The notes: generated by a model not told the origin, from the sequence alone. Counted from the stretch's first letter, positions 1 to 5,428 are shown. The stretch: DNA of 5,428 nucleotides from Actinomycetota bacterium (GCA_013695295.1 JACDAS010000051.1:1-5428); one strand, 5' to 3'. Numbers and translations: made by a program.

Positions 1-757
1 CGATGTAGCCGCGGTGTCGCCACGTGCCGTCGGGAAGCTCGAGCAGCCGTGCCCGCATCCGCCGCTCCGTGTAGTCGACGATGTCCTCCATCGCGGCGAG
101 GACGGTGTCGGCGCCGAACTCGCGGAACGTGTCGAGCAGCCGGCGCCTGATCGCCTCGACGGCGGCGATCTTGGCTCGCAGATCGAGGGCCAGCAGGTCG
201 GGGAGACGCGAGTTGCGCAGGTAGGTGCCCTCGACGTCCTTACGCAGCCTGCCGTTCTCGACGATCTTGATCGGACCGGTCAGCGGCTGCTCGCCGAACA
301 TGTCCGCCGCGTCCACCTGGACCTGGCCGGCGGTGGGGCCCCCGACGTCGATCACGTGCAACGAGGCGCCCGCCCAGGCGACCAGTTCACCCTCCCAGTA
401 GATCGGCGTGGCGACCTGCACGCAGGTCTGGTGACACACGGACACGTACGGGTCGTTGCAGAGGAAGACGTCCTCGGGCTCGAACCCCGGGTTGTCCGCG
501 TACTCGGCGAGCAGGTACCGGACGAGCGAGGAGAGGGTGGTCGCCTGCGCGCAGATGAAGTTGTCGATGTAGACGAGATCGCCGGAGGCGTTCATCAGGC
601 CCGCGTTCATGTCGAACACCTCGGTGGCGACCGGCGAGCCCGACGTCCGGCTGATCGTCAGCGCACCCTCGTCGTTTAGGTACCAGAGGCGGTGGCGGAG
701 GATCTCGAATGTGGCGGGGTCGAGCCGGAGACCGAGCTCGGACGGAGCCAGTGCCAT
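1..757 (-). CDS. hyuB: Hydantoinase B / oxoprolinase-family subunit (HyuB-like), 3' end cut by window edge
   Basis: This is the N-terminal 252 residues of a HyuB-family protein, a family usually over 500 residues long; the frame runs off the left edge without a stop. Family members pair with a HyuA-type ATPase subunit to hydrolyse cyclic amides (N-methylhydantoin, 5-oxoproline) or carboxylate ketones (acetone and acetophenone carboxylases). The family pattern is visible: LDPATFEILRHRL near residues 12-24, FDMNAGLMNASGD at 48-60, EDVFLCNDPY at 95-104, LHVIDVGGP at 133-141, and NSRLPDLLALDLRAKIAA at 182-199. The usual NDPYRGGTHLPD block reads NDPYVSVCHQTC here, so the Asp after the His is Cys112. 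The ATG shares one base with the upstream stop (TGATG), and a GGAGG lies 10 bases before it. No HyuA partner is in the window; it may follow beyond base 1. The family is secure, the substrate is not known. Confidence 0.88.
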   Translation of the reverse strand, partial: MALAPSELGLRLDPATFEILRHRLWYLNDEGALTISRTSGSPVATEVFDMNAGLMNASGDLVYIDNFICAQATTLSSLVRYLLAEYADNPGFEPEDVFLCNDPYVSVCHQTCVQVATPIYWEGELVAWAGASLHVIDVGGPTAGQVQVDAADMFGEQPLTGPIKIVENGRLRKDVEGTYLRNSRLPDLLALDLRAKIAAVEAIRRRLLDTFREFGADTVLAAMEDIVDYTERRMRARLLELPDGTWRHRGYI

Positions 758-1461
758 CAGCGCGCCGCCTCCGCCAGCTCGTCGCGGACCTCGTCGACGA
801 GCGGGCGGGCGTCGCCCCCGCGCACCCCGGGCACGATCAGCGACGGCAGCTCGGCGAGACCGACGACAGCACCGAAGTAGGTCTCCACCTTGGCAAGGGT
901 GTCCTCATGGAAGGAGGGCCGCGGTCCGGCGACGCAGTCGCGTACGACGACGATGTCGAGATCGCGGTAGTAGGCGTCGCGGATCGTCGTCTCGACGCAG
1001 AAGTCGGTGTTGCAACCCGAAATCAGGAGCGTGTCGATCCCGAGCATCCGCAGCTTCGTGTCGAGGGTCGTCTCGAAGAGGACCGAGGCACGGTGCTTCT
1101 CGATCACGTAGTCCTCGGGCCGCATCGACGGAACGACCTCGTCGGCGAAGTCGACCTCCCACGTGCCGCGCAGGCACGGCGTCCAGCGCTGCTTCGCCTG
1201 ATGGCTGGGGATGCGGCGGCGGCGCCGGGTGACGTCCTCGGGGAAGTGGATCTGCTGAGACCAGAACACCGGCAGCTCGATCTCGCGCGCGAGACCGACG
1301 AGCCGGAGCAGGTCCGGGATGATCGCCCGCTGGTTGGCCGTGCCGACACCGGACCTCTCCATCCGGCTCTCCGGATGGCAGAAGCCCTTCTGCATGTCGA
1401 TCACGAGCAGCGCGGTCACGCGCGGGTCGATGTACGGCTCTGTTGCTGGCGTCGTCGCCAT
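757..1461 (-). CDS. Isochorismatase-like cysteine hydrolase (probable amidohydrolase)
   Basis: This 234-residue protein has the isochorismatase-like hydrolase fold, whose members include N-carbamoylsarcosine amidase, biuret hydrolase, ureidoacrylate amidase and nicotinamidase. The catalytic triad is readable: Asp22 in LLVIDMQKGF, Lys122 in VIEKHRAS, and nucleophile Cys155 in SGCNTDFCVETTIRDA. A basic run (TRRRRRIP, 78-85) precedes the TPCLRGTWEVDF segment at 94-105. The frame stays open upstream to 1593, but the ATG at 1461 is preferred. It has a GAGGTG nine bases upstream, it begins just before the conserved core, and the longer form would overlap the regulator gene with a Ser/Pro/Arg-rich stretch. 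It follows the GntR gene by 13 bases and overlaps the hyuB-like start by one base. Next to a hydantoinase subunit, a carbamoyl-amino-acid or ureido amidase role is attractive, since N-carbamoylsarcosine amidase acts after N-methylhydantoinase. That is inference; biuret- or maleamate-type substrates are not excluded. Confidence 0.9.
   Translation of the reverse strand: MATTPATEPYIDPRVTALLVIDMQKGFCHPESRMERSGVGTANQRAIIPDLLRLVGLAREIELPVFWSQQIHFPEDVTRRRRRIPSHQAKQRWTPCLRGTWEVDFADEVVPSMRPEDYVIEKHRASVLFETTLDTKLRMLGIDTLLISGCNTDFCVETTIRDAYYRDLDIVVVRDCVAGPRPSFHEDTLAKVETYFGAVVGLAELPSLIVPGVRGGDARPLVDEVRDELAEAAR
768..772 (-). promoter_or_regulatory. Ribosome binding site (GGAGG) of the hyuB-like gene
   Basis: GGAGG lies ten bases before the ATG at 757, inside the Glu-Ala-Ala-Arg codons that end the cysteine hydrolase. 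The spacing is slightly long. It supports reading the partial hyuB-like frame as a real gene coupled to its upstream neighbour. Confidence 0.65.
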
Positions 1462-1470
1462 GGGACGGCT

Positions 1471-1476
1471 CACCTC
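1471..1476 (-). promoter_or_regulatory. Ribosome binding site (GAGGTG) fixing the start of the cysteine hydrolase
   Basis: The minus strand reads AAGTGAGGTGAGCCGTCCC just before the ATG at 1461. GAGGTG ends nine bases before that ATG and overlaps the TGA stop of the GntR gene. It supports the 234-residue form over the 278-residue open frame. Confidence 0.75.
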
Positions 1477-2293
1477 ACTTGGCTTGTCGGGTGGTGGTCG
1501 TGGCAGGATCGTCCGGCTGTCCGGGGGCAGCGACGAGGTTGTCGATGTCCTTCTCGACGCTGGTGAGATGCGCGAGAACGTGGCCCCTCGCACGGCGGCC
1601 GTCTCCCGCCCGGACGGCTGCGTCGATGCGCGAATGCTCGTTGAGGGATCGTCGTGCCCTACCGGGAATGTCCCAGAGCGCGGCCCGCTCCTTGAGCAGC
1701 CGCGTCCCGAGCGCCTCTGCGAGCTCGACGAGCGCGCCGTTGCCGGCCGCCTCGCACAGTCCGCGGTGGAACATCACGTCCGACTCCACGAGCCCCGTCA
1801 AGTCGGAGTTGCGCACGGCGTCGCGCATCTGCTCGAGCGCCTCGGCCATGGCGTCGAGCCCGGGGCGTTGGCGGCGGCTCGCGGCGAGCTCGGCGGCGTG
1901 GGCCTCGAGGCCGCGACGGACCTCGAGGAGCTCGTGCACACGACTGGAGTGTCTCCGCGTCCAGCCGCGCCACTCGCGGCGCAGGTGCTGCCGGTCGTCG
2001 CTCCCACCTGTGACGAACGTCCCCGTCCCGTGACGGATGTCAACCAGCCCGAGCGCGTGCAGAAACTGGATCGCCTCACGGACGGTGCCGCGGCTCACCT
2101 GGAGCTGCTCGCCAAGCTCACGTTCGCTCGGCAGCTGCTGGCCGGGTTGCAGCGACCCGTCCTCGATCAACCGACGTAGCCGCTTGCTCACCTGCTCTTT
2201 GAGCGGGAGCGGCTGGAGCGGCTCGAGCGCGACCACGGCGTGGTCGGCTCCCGTCGCCTGTGCCTCGGTGGGATGCCTCGCCGCCCGGCTCAT
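1475..2293 (-). CDS. GntR-family transcriptional regulator, FadR/FCD subfamily
   Basis: This is a 272-residue DNA-binding regulator. The N-terminal winged helix-turn-helix spans about residues 31-94: LKEQVSKRLRRLIEDG, then LPSERELGEQLQVSRGTVRE with the recognition helix near 67-79, then the wing RHGTGTFV. The C-terminal all-helical FCD ligand domain spans about 117-245. Its likely metal ligands are Asp172 and His176 in ESDVMFH, His220 in LNEHSRI, and His242 in LAHL. FCD domains usually bind small carboxylic acids, often through a metal, so a pathway acid is the likely effector. The protein is slightly long for the family, with about 25 extra N-terminal residues and a Thr-rich tail. The ATG overlaps the ureohydrolase stop by four bases (ATGA) and has no good ribosome binding site, so translation may depend on coupling; an internal GTG start near Val20 is possible. 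It sits inside the operon, which suggests local autoregulation. No operator is visible in the window. Confidence 0.93.
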   Translation of the reverse strand: MSRAARHPTEAQATGADHAVVALEPLQPLPLKEQVSKRLRRLIEDGSLQPGQQLPSERELGEQLQVSRGTVREAIQFLHALGLVDIRHGTGTFVTGGSDDRQHLRREWRGWTRRHSSRVHELLEVRRGLEAHAAELAASRRQRPGLDAMAEALEQMRDAVRNSDLTGLVESDVMFHRGLCEAAGNGALVELAEALGTRLLKERAALWDIPGRARRSLNEHSRIDAAVRAGDGRRARGHVLAHLTSVEKDIDNLVAAPGQPDDPATTTTRQAK

Positions 2294-3273
2294 GCCGAAG
2301 CCGCGGTTCGCTCAATCGCACCGGCGCGCTCGATTTGCAGCGCACGTAGGGCGATGATGTCAACGACGACGCGCGCCCCGACCCGGGCGGTGTTCCCGGA
2401 GTGGTCGAGGAACGGCGAGACCTCGACGCAGTCGGCCGCGCCGATCGGGCCCGACGCGACGATCTCGAGCCCACGCACGAGCTCGCGGCCGGTCATGCCG
2501 CCGATCTCGGGCCCGCAGGTTCCCCAGGCAAAGGCACCGTCGAGAACGTCGATGTCCACCGACAGGTAGGTCGTCTCCGTTCCCGACGACGCGATCTCGA
2601 TCGCCCGCGTCGCCACCTCGTCGATCCCGAGTCGATCGACGTCGCGGATCGTGAACACGGTGACGCCGTGCTCGTCCGCGACCTCCTGCTCGAGCCGCGG
2701 GTTGGCGGCGCCGTGCACGCCGATGATGACGACGTTCGAGCCGTCGACGTTGGGAAGCTCGAGCACCCGCGCCACGGGCGAGCAGTGCCCGAGCGTCTCG
2801 CCGTCGATCTCGGGTGCGGTGTCGAGATGGGTGTCGAACATGACGAACCCCATGCGCCCGCTCGTGTGGCGCGACAGCGCGGCGGCCCCGGGAATGGTCG
2901 TTGCGTGGTCGCCTCCGAGGAGGATCGGGAAGCATCCCGCCGCGTAGATCTCGTCGAGCACCACGACCGCCCGCTCGAACGTGCGCGCGGCGTTGCCCGC
3001 CACCGGGTCGATGTCCCCACAGTCGACGAGCGCGACATGGTCGGAGTAGGTGACGCCGTGGTCGTAGTGGTAGTTCTCGCCGAACGCGAAGTGCGACGAA
3101 GCGTCGCGCAGCGCGCGCGGCCCGTGGCTCGCACCCGGCCTGGTCACCGTCGTCGAGTCGAACGGAAGCCCGATCACGGCCGCCGTCGCCCCGGCCTCCC
3201 GGAGCGCCGAGCGCTCTGGCGGCACGTAGGGTGCCCTGAGGAACGTCGCGATGCCCGCATGGAGGATCGCCAT
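2290..3273 (-). CDS. Agmatinase/arginase-family ureohydrolase
   Basis: This 327-residue protein has the usual length of binuclear-manganese ureohydrolases, which split guanidino compounds into urea and an amine (agmatinase, guanidinobutyrase, proclavaminate amidinohydrolase, guanidinase). Expected metal ligands are all present: His123 in LLGGDHATT, Asp147, His149 and Asp151 in FDTHLDTA, and Asp240 and Asp242 in LSVDIDVLD. VEVSPFLDHSGNTA (283-296) matches the family's C-terminal EVNP-type block. Two departures stand out. The usual DAH triplet is DTH, and the DPAFAPGTGTPEPGG block reads DGAFAWGTCGPEIGG (245-259), changing the loop near the substrate entrance. This makes agmatine itself uncertain. 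The ATG at 3273 has a perfect AAGGAGG eight bases upstream and lies three bases after the small-subunit stop. In this operon a guanidino or amidino catabolic intermediate is the probable substrate (inference). Confidence 0.93.
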   Translation of the reverse strand: MAILHAGIATFLRAPYVPPERSALREAGATAAVIGLPFDSTTVTRPGASHGPRALRDASSHFAFGENYHYDHGVTYSDHVALVDCGDIDPVAGNAARTFERAVVVLDEIYAAGCFPILLGGDHATTIPGAAALSRHTSGRMGFVMFDTHLDTAPEIDGETLGHCSPVARVLELPNVDGSNVVIIGVHGAANPRLEQEVADEHGVTVFTIRDVDRLGIDEVATRAIEIASSGTETTYLSVDIDVLDGAFAWGTCGPEIGGMTGRELVRGLEIVASGPIGAADCVEVSPFLDHSGNTARVGARVVVDIIALRALQIERAGAIERTAASA

Positions 3274-3276
3274 CGA

Positions 3277-3789
3277 TCACCCCTCCTTCTGTGGGGACGT
3301 TTGCTGGCGCCGTCGGGCCGCGTCCTGGACGGCGTCGACGATGTTGTGGTATCCGGTGCACCGGCAGAGGTTCCCGGCCAGCGCTTCGCGCAGCTCGCGT
3401 TCCTCGGGAACACCCGGGGTCGTCGAGAGGACGTAGCTCGCCGTCATCAGGAACCCGGGCGTGCAGAACCCGCACTGCAGGGCGTGGTGCTCGCGAAACG
3501 CCTCCTGCAGCGGAGCGAGCACCCCGTCTCGGCCGAGCCCTTCGACTGTCTGGATCTCTGCCCCGTCGCACTGCACCGCGAGCAGCAAGCAGGAACGCGC
3601 CGGCTCGCCGTCGAGCAGGATGGTGCACGCACCGCATACGCCGTGCTCGCAGCCAAGATGTGTACCGCACAGCTCGAGGTCCTCGCGCAGGAAGTCGGCG
3701 AGCAGGCGGCGCGATTCGACCTGCGCTTCGACCTCGTCGCCGTTCACGAGCATGCGGACCGGTCGCGCGTCGACGGGAGTCACGGTCAC
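3277..3789 (-). CDS. Molybdenum hydroxylase small subunit, two [2Fe-2S] clusters (CoxS/XdhC-like)
   Basis: This 170-residue iron-sulfur subunit belongs to the xanthine dehydrogenase/CO dehydrogenase family and passes electrons from the molybdenum subunit to FAD. The N-terminal plant-ferredoxin-type cluster is bound by Cys47, Cys52, Cys55 and Cys67 (HLGCEHGVCGACTILLDG, 44-61). The C-terminal helical domain holds the second cluster with Cys106 and Cys109 in QCGFCTPGF and Cys142 and Cys144 in GNLCRCTGYHNIV. All eight ligands are intact. The frame stays open upstream to 4017, but that extension is Arg-rich and antisense-like, and lies inside the medium-subunit gene. The GTG at 3789 is chosen because it makes a GTGA overlap with that gene's stop, has GGAGG seven bases upstream, and gives a standard length. 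A second in-frame GTG at 3783 is a weaker option. The last codons hold the ribosome binding site of the ureohydrolase gene. Confidence 0.95.
   Translation of the reverse strand: MTVTPVDARPVRMLVNGDEVEAQVESRRLLADFLREDLELCGTHLGCEHGVCGACTILLDGEPARSCLLLAVQCDGAEIQTVEGLGRDGVLAPLQEAFREHHALQCGFCTPGFLMTASYVLSTTPGVPEERELREALAGNLCRCTGYHNIVDAVQDAARRRQQTSPQKEG
3282..3288 (-). promoter_or_regulatory. Strong ribosome binding site (AAGGAGG) of the ureohydrolase gene
   Basis: The minus strand reads AAGGAGGGGTGATCGATG. This is a full Shine-Dalgarno match eight bases before the ATG at 3273, encoded by the small subunit's final Lys-Glu-Gly codons. It is the strongest site in the window, which suggests high translation of the ureohydrolase. 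Confidence 0.85.
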
Positions 3790-4670
3790 GCCGCGACCTC
3801 CAGCCCTGCACGCGACGCTGCCAGGTGCAGAGCCCGCGCCGTCAGCACTCCGGCGACTTCCCTTCGATAACCGGCGCCGGCCTGGGTGTCCGTGAACGGC
3901 TCGATCGTTTCGCGCACGCGCCGTGCCACGTGCTCGATCAGCGAGGCGCTCGGTCTCTGACCGCGTACGAGCTCGTCGAGCCCCTCGATCTCGACCGGCG
4001 TGCCGCCCACACCGCACAGCGCGAGCCGGGCGTCCTCGAGAGTGCCGTCGGCGCCGGCGTGGATGAGCGCCGCCACGCCGACGAGCGCGAACGCCCCGTG
4101 AAGACGCGCGATCTCGAGGAACGCCCAGCCCGCGCCCGGCGGCTGGGGAGGGAACTCGACCGCGACGAGCAGATCGCTCGGATCGACGCCGGTGGTGAAC
4201 GGGCCCAGGTAGAACTCGGTGGCGGGAATCGTCCTCGGCCCGGTCGGGCCGAGGACGTGCATGGTCGCGCCCAGGACAAGGGTCACGGCCGGGATCTCGG
4301 CCGCCGGATCGGCATGTGCAACGCTGCCTCCTACCGTCCCGCGCGTGCGGATCGGGACGTGCGCGACCAGCCGGACGGCCTCGACGAGGAGCGGCAGCCT
4401 CTCGCGCATCGTTGCATCGAGCTCGAGCGTCCGCTGCCTGACGGTCGCGCCGATGCGGATCCCCCCGGTCTCTCTCGCGTCGATCTCGGACAGCTGCTCG
4501 ATGCGGTTGAGGTCGACGAGCACCGACGGACGGACGATGCGGAGGTTGAGCAGAGGCATCAGGCTCTGCCCTCCGGCGAGGAGCTTCGCCTCGTCTCCCG
4601 CGTCCGCGAGCACTGCGACGGCTTCGTCCACGGTGGTCGGGTCGCAGTAGGCGAGCGGCGCGGGCTTCAT
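3786..4670 (-). CDS. Molybdenum hydroxylase medium subunit, FAD-binding (CoxM-like)
   Basis: This 294-residue flavoprotein subunit carries FAD and transfers electrons from the iron-sulfur subunit to an acceptor. It starts with KPAPLAYCDPTTVDEAV, typical of the family. FAD-contact motifs are AGGQSLMPLLNLR at 32-44 and TRGTVGGSVAHADPAAE at 109-125; TEFYLGPFTT at 151-160 follows. The C-terminal CO-dehydrogenase-flavoprotein domain runs from about 181 to 285 and ends with the AGYRREVAGVLTARAL block at 266-281. Length is normal and no key motif is lost. The ATG overlaps the large-subunit stop by four bases (ATGA), with GGAGG seven bases upstream inside the large subunit's final codons. The order large-medium-small is one of several arrangements known for this enzyme class. 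The family is certain; calling it a CO dehydrogenase is not warranted. Confidence 0.95.
   Translation of the reverse strand: MKPAPLAYCDPTTVDEAVAVLADAGDEAKLLAGGQSLMPLLNLRIVRPSVLVDLNRIEQLSEIDARETGGIRIGATVRQRTLELDATMRERLPLLVEAVRLVAHVPIRTRGTVGGSVAHADPAAEIPAVTLVLGATMHVLGPTGPRTIPATEFYLGPFTTGVDPSDLLVAVEFPPQPPGAGWAFLEIARLHGAFALVGVAALIHAGADGTLEDARLALCGVGGTPVEIEGLDELVRGQRPSASLIEHVARRVRETIEPFTDTQAGAGYRREVAGVLTARALHLAASRAGLEVAA
3797..3801 (-). promoter_or_regulatory. Ribosome binding site (GGAGG) fixing the GTG start of the small subunit
   Basis: The minus strand reads CTGGAGGTCGCGGCGTGA. GGAGG lies seven bases before the GTG at 3789, and that GTG overlaps the medium-subunit stop. This decides the start against the much longer open frame. 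The site is inside the last codons of the medium-subunit gene. Confidence 0.8.
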
Positions 4671-5428
4671 CGCGCCGCCTCCGGGACCAGCGTCGACGTG
4701 CCCGTCCTCTCGGCGGAGGAGATCAGCTCGAGGATGGCCTGGGGGGTGACGGGAAGGCGCGTGATCGTCGCACCGAACGGGCGCAGCGCATCCTCGATCG
4801 CAGCCGTGACGGCGGCCGGGGAGCCGATCGCGCCGGCTTCCCCGACGCCCTTCATGCCGCCCGGGATGATCGGCGAGGGTGTCACGAGGTGGTCGACGCG
4901 TGGCCGCGGGATCTCGAGTGCCGTCGGCAGCAGGTAGTCGAGGAAGGTGCCGACCCGCGGCTGTGCGTCCTCGTCGTAGCTGAGCTCCTCGTACAGGGCC
5001 ATGCCGATCCCCTGCGCGATTCCTCCGTGGATCTGCCCCTCCACGATCAGCGGGTTGAGCTGGGTCCCCGTGTCGTGGACGTAGACGTAGTCGAGGAAGG
5101 TGACCTCGCCGGTCTCCCGGTCGACCTCGACGACGGCGACATTGATCCCGTACGGCCAGGCCATCTGCGGCGGGTCGAACACCTCGATCGCCTCGAGACC
5201 GGGGTCCATCCCGTCGGGCAGATCGGCAGGACGAAGGTAGGCAGCGCGGCCGACGTCGGCCATCGTCACGTAACGGTCGGGGGAGCCGGCGATGGAGATC
5301 ACGCCTGCGTTGATCTCGAGGTCGCCGGCCGCCGCCTCCAGCATGTGGGACGCGATCTCGAGCACCTTGCGGCGGACGGTGCCCGCCGCCTTCATCACGG
5401 CCGCGCCTCCGACGGCCGCGGACCGGCT
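4667..5428 (-). CDS. Molybdenum hydroxylase large subunit, Mo-pterin binding (CoxL/XdhA-like), C-terminal part only
   Basis: These are the last 253 residues of a large subunit that normally has about 750-800; the gene continues past the right edge, so no start is present. The fragment opens inside the SRSAAVGGAA block, a molybdopterin-contact region of the family. It continues through QLNPLIVEGQIHGGIAQGIG (about 123-142 of the fragment), the YDEDAQPRVGTFLDYLLP segment, and GGMKGVGEAGAIGSPAAV (190-207). The Glu of GVGEAG (residue 197) matches the catalytic general base of xanthine oxidase-family enzymes. The active-site loop that separates true CO dehydrogenase (AYxCSFR) from other members lies outside the window, so the substrate cannot be assigned. 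The neighbouring medium and small subunits complete a standard three-subunit enzyme. The final codons (PEAAR then stop) contain the next gene's ribosome binding site. Confidence 0.95.
   Translation of the reverse strand, partial: SRSAAVGGAAVMKAAGTVRRKVLEIASHMLEAAAGDLEINAGVISIAGSPDRYVTMADVGRAAYLRPADLPDGMDPGLEAIEVFDPPQMAWPYGINVAVVEVDRETGEVTFLDYVYVHDTGTQLNPLIVEGQIHGGIAQGIGMALYEELSYDEDAQPRVGTFLDYLLPTALEIPRPRVDHLVTPSPIIPGGMKGVGEAGAIGSPAAVTAAIEDALRPFGATITRLPVTPQAILELISSAERTGTSTLVPEAAR
4678..4682 (-). promoter_or_regulatory. Ribosome binding site (GGAGG) of the medium subunit, inside the large-subunit gene
   Basis: GGAGG is followed by seven bases and then the ATG at 4670. It is embedded in the large subunit's final codons. 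The surrounding 13 bases (4671-4683) are identical to those at 761-773, before the hyuB-like gene. Confidence 0.75.

Noticed and set aside
14..1566. Plus-strand open frames at 14-679, 609-1232 and 709-1566
   Set aside because: They are antisense to the hyuB-like and cysteine-hydrolase genes, show no family motifs, and overlap each other.
1462..1593. 44-residue N-terminal extension of the cysteine hydrolase
   Set aside because: It would overlap the regulator gene and is Ser/Pro/Arg-rich, while the internal ATG at 1461 has a good ribosome binding site and standard family length.
1319..2179. Plus-strand open frames over the GntR gene (1319-2179, 1443-2033)
   Set aside because: The minus strand encodes a clear winged-helix plus FCD protein; the plus-strand translations resemble nothing.
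2360..3811. Minus-strand open frame of 483 codons in another frame over the small-subunit and ureohydrolase genes
   Set aside because: It is extremely Arg-rich and conflicts with two genes whose metal and cluster ligands are intact.
2401..3870. Plus-strand open frame of 489 codons opposite the ureohydrolase and small-subunit genes
   Set aside because: It has low-complexity Arg/Asp/Val-rich composition and no motif, and it spans two real genes on the other strand, as a composition shadow would.
3790..4017. 76-residue N-terminal extension of the iron-sulfur subunit
   Set aside because: It is an out-of-frame reading of the medium-subunit gene; the GTG at 3789 has a ribosome binding site and a GTGA overlap.
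3291..4937. Plus-strand open frame of 548 codons opposite the Mo hydroxylase genes
   Set aside because: It is Arg/Pro/Ala-rich with no recognisable domain and lies antisense to three clearly conserved genes. Long antisense frames are expected at this GC content.
3277..5428. Calling the three-subunit enzyme an aerobic CO dehydrogenase
   Set aside because: The family is shared by many hydroxylases, the diagnostic loop is outside the window, and the neighbours point to nitrogen-compound catabolism.
1..5428. RNA genes, CRISPR arrays, insertion sequences, promoters, terminators
   Set aside because: The window is almost entirely coding with no gap above 13 bases. I saw no spaced repeats, terminal inverted repeats, tRNA-like folds or T-rich hairpin terminators.

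Overview
The window is a compact piece of a catabolic operon read entirely on the minus strand. It comes from a high-GC bacterium. The strong G/C bias at third codon positions, GTG starts, GC-rich overlapping junctions and the gene families present suggest an actinomycete-type genome (Actinomycetota). That placement is inference from composition and content only, and nothing here fixes a genus. No RNA gene, mobile element, CRISPR array, promoter or terminator is visible, and no non-coding gap exceeds 13 bases.

In transcription order (from high to low coordinate) the genes are: (1) the C-terminal third of a molybdenum-hydroxylase large subunit (CoxL/XdhA type), cut by the right edge; (2) its FAD-binding medium subunit (CoxM type); (3) its two-[2Fe-2S] small subunit (CoxS type); (4) an agmatinase/arginase-family ureohydrolase; (5) a GntR-family regulator with an FCD ligand domain; (6) an isochorismatase-like cysteine amidohydrolase; (7) the N-terminal half of a hydantoinase B/oxoprolinase-family subunit (HyuB), cut by the left edge. 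HyuB's reading frame runs off the window without a stop, so it is easy to miss.

Every junction is a 1- to 4-base overlap or a gap of 3 to 13 bases. At five of the six junctions the ribosome binding site of the next gene lies at the end of the preceding gene, within its last sense codons or, at the regulator junction, starting at its stop codon. This argues for one polycistronic, translationally coupled unit.

The enzyme set suggests stepwise breakdown of a nitrogen-rich compound, probably a heterocycle carrying a cyclic amide plus a ureido or guanidino group. The molybdenum enzyme would hydroxylate or oxidise the substrate, HyuA/HyuB would open a cyclic amide with ATP, the cysteine hydrolase would remove a carbamoyl or amide group, and the ureohydrolase would release urea from a guanidino-type intermediate. 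The FCD regulator would sense a pathway acid. The chemistry of each family is established. The combined pathway and its substrate are inference.
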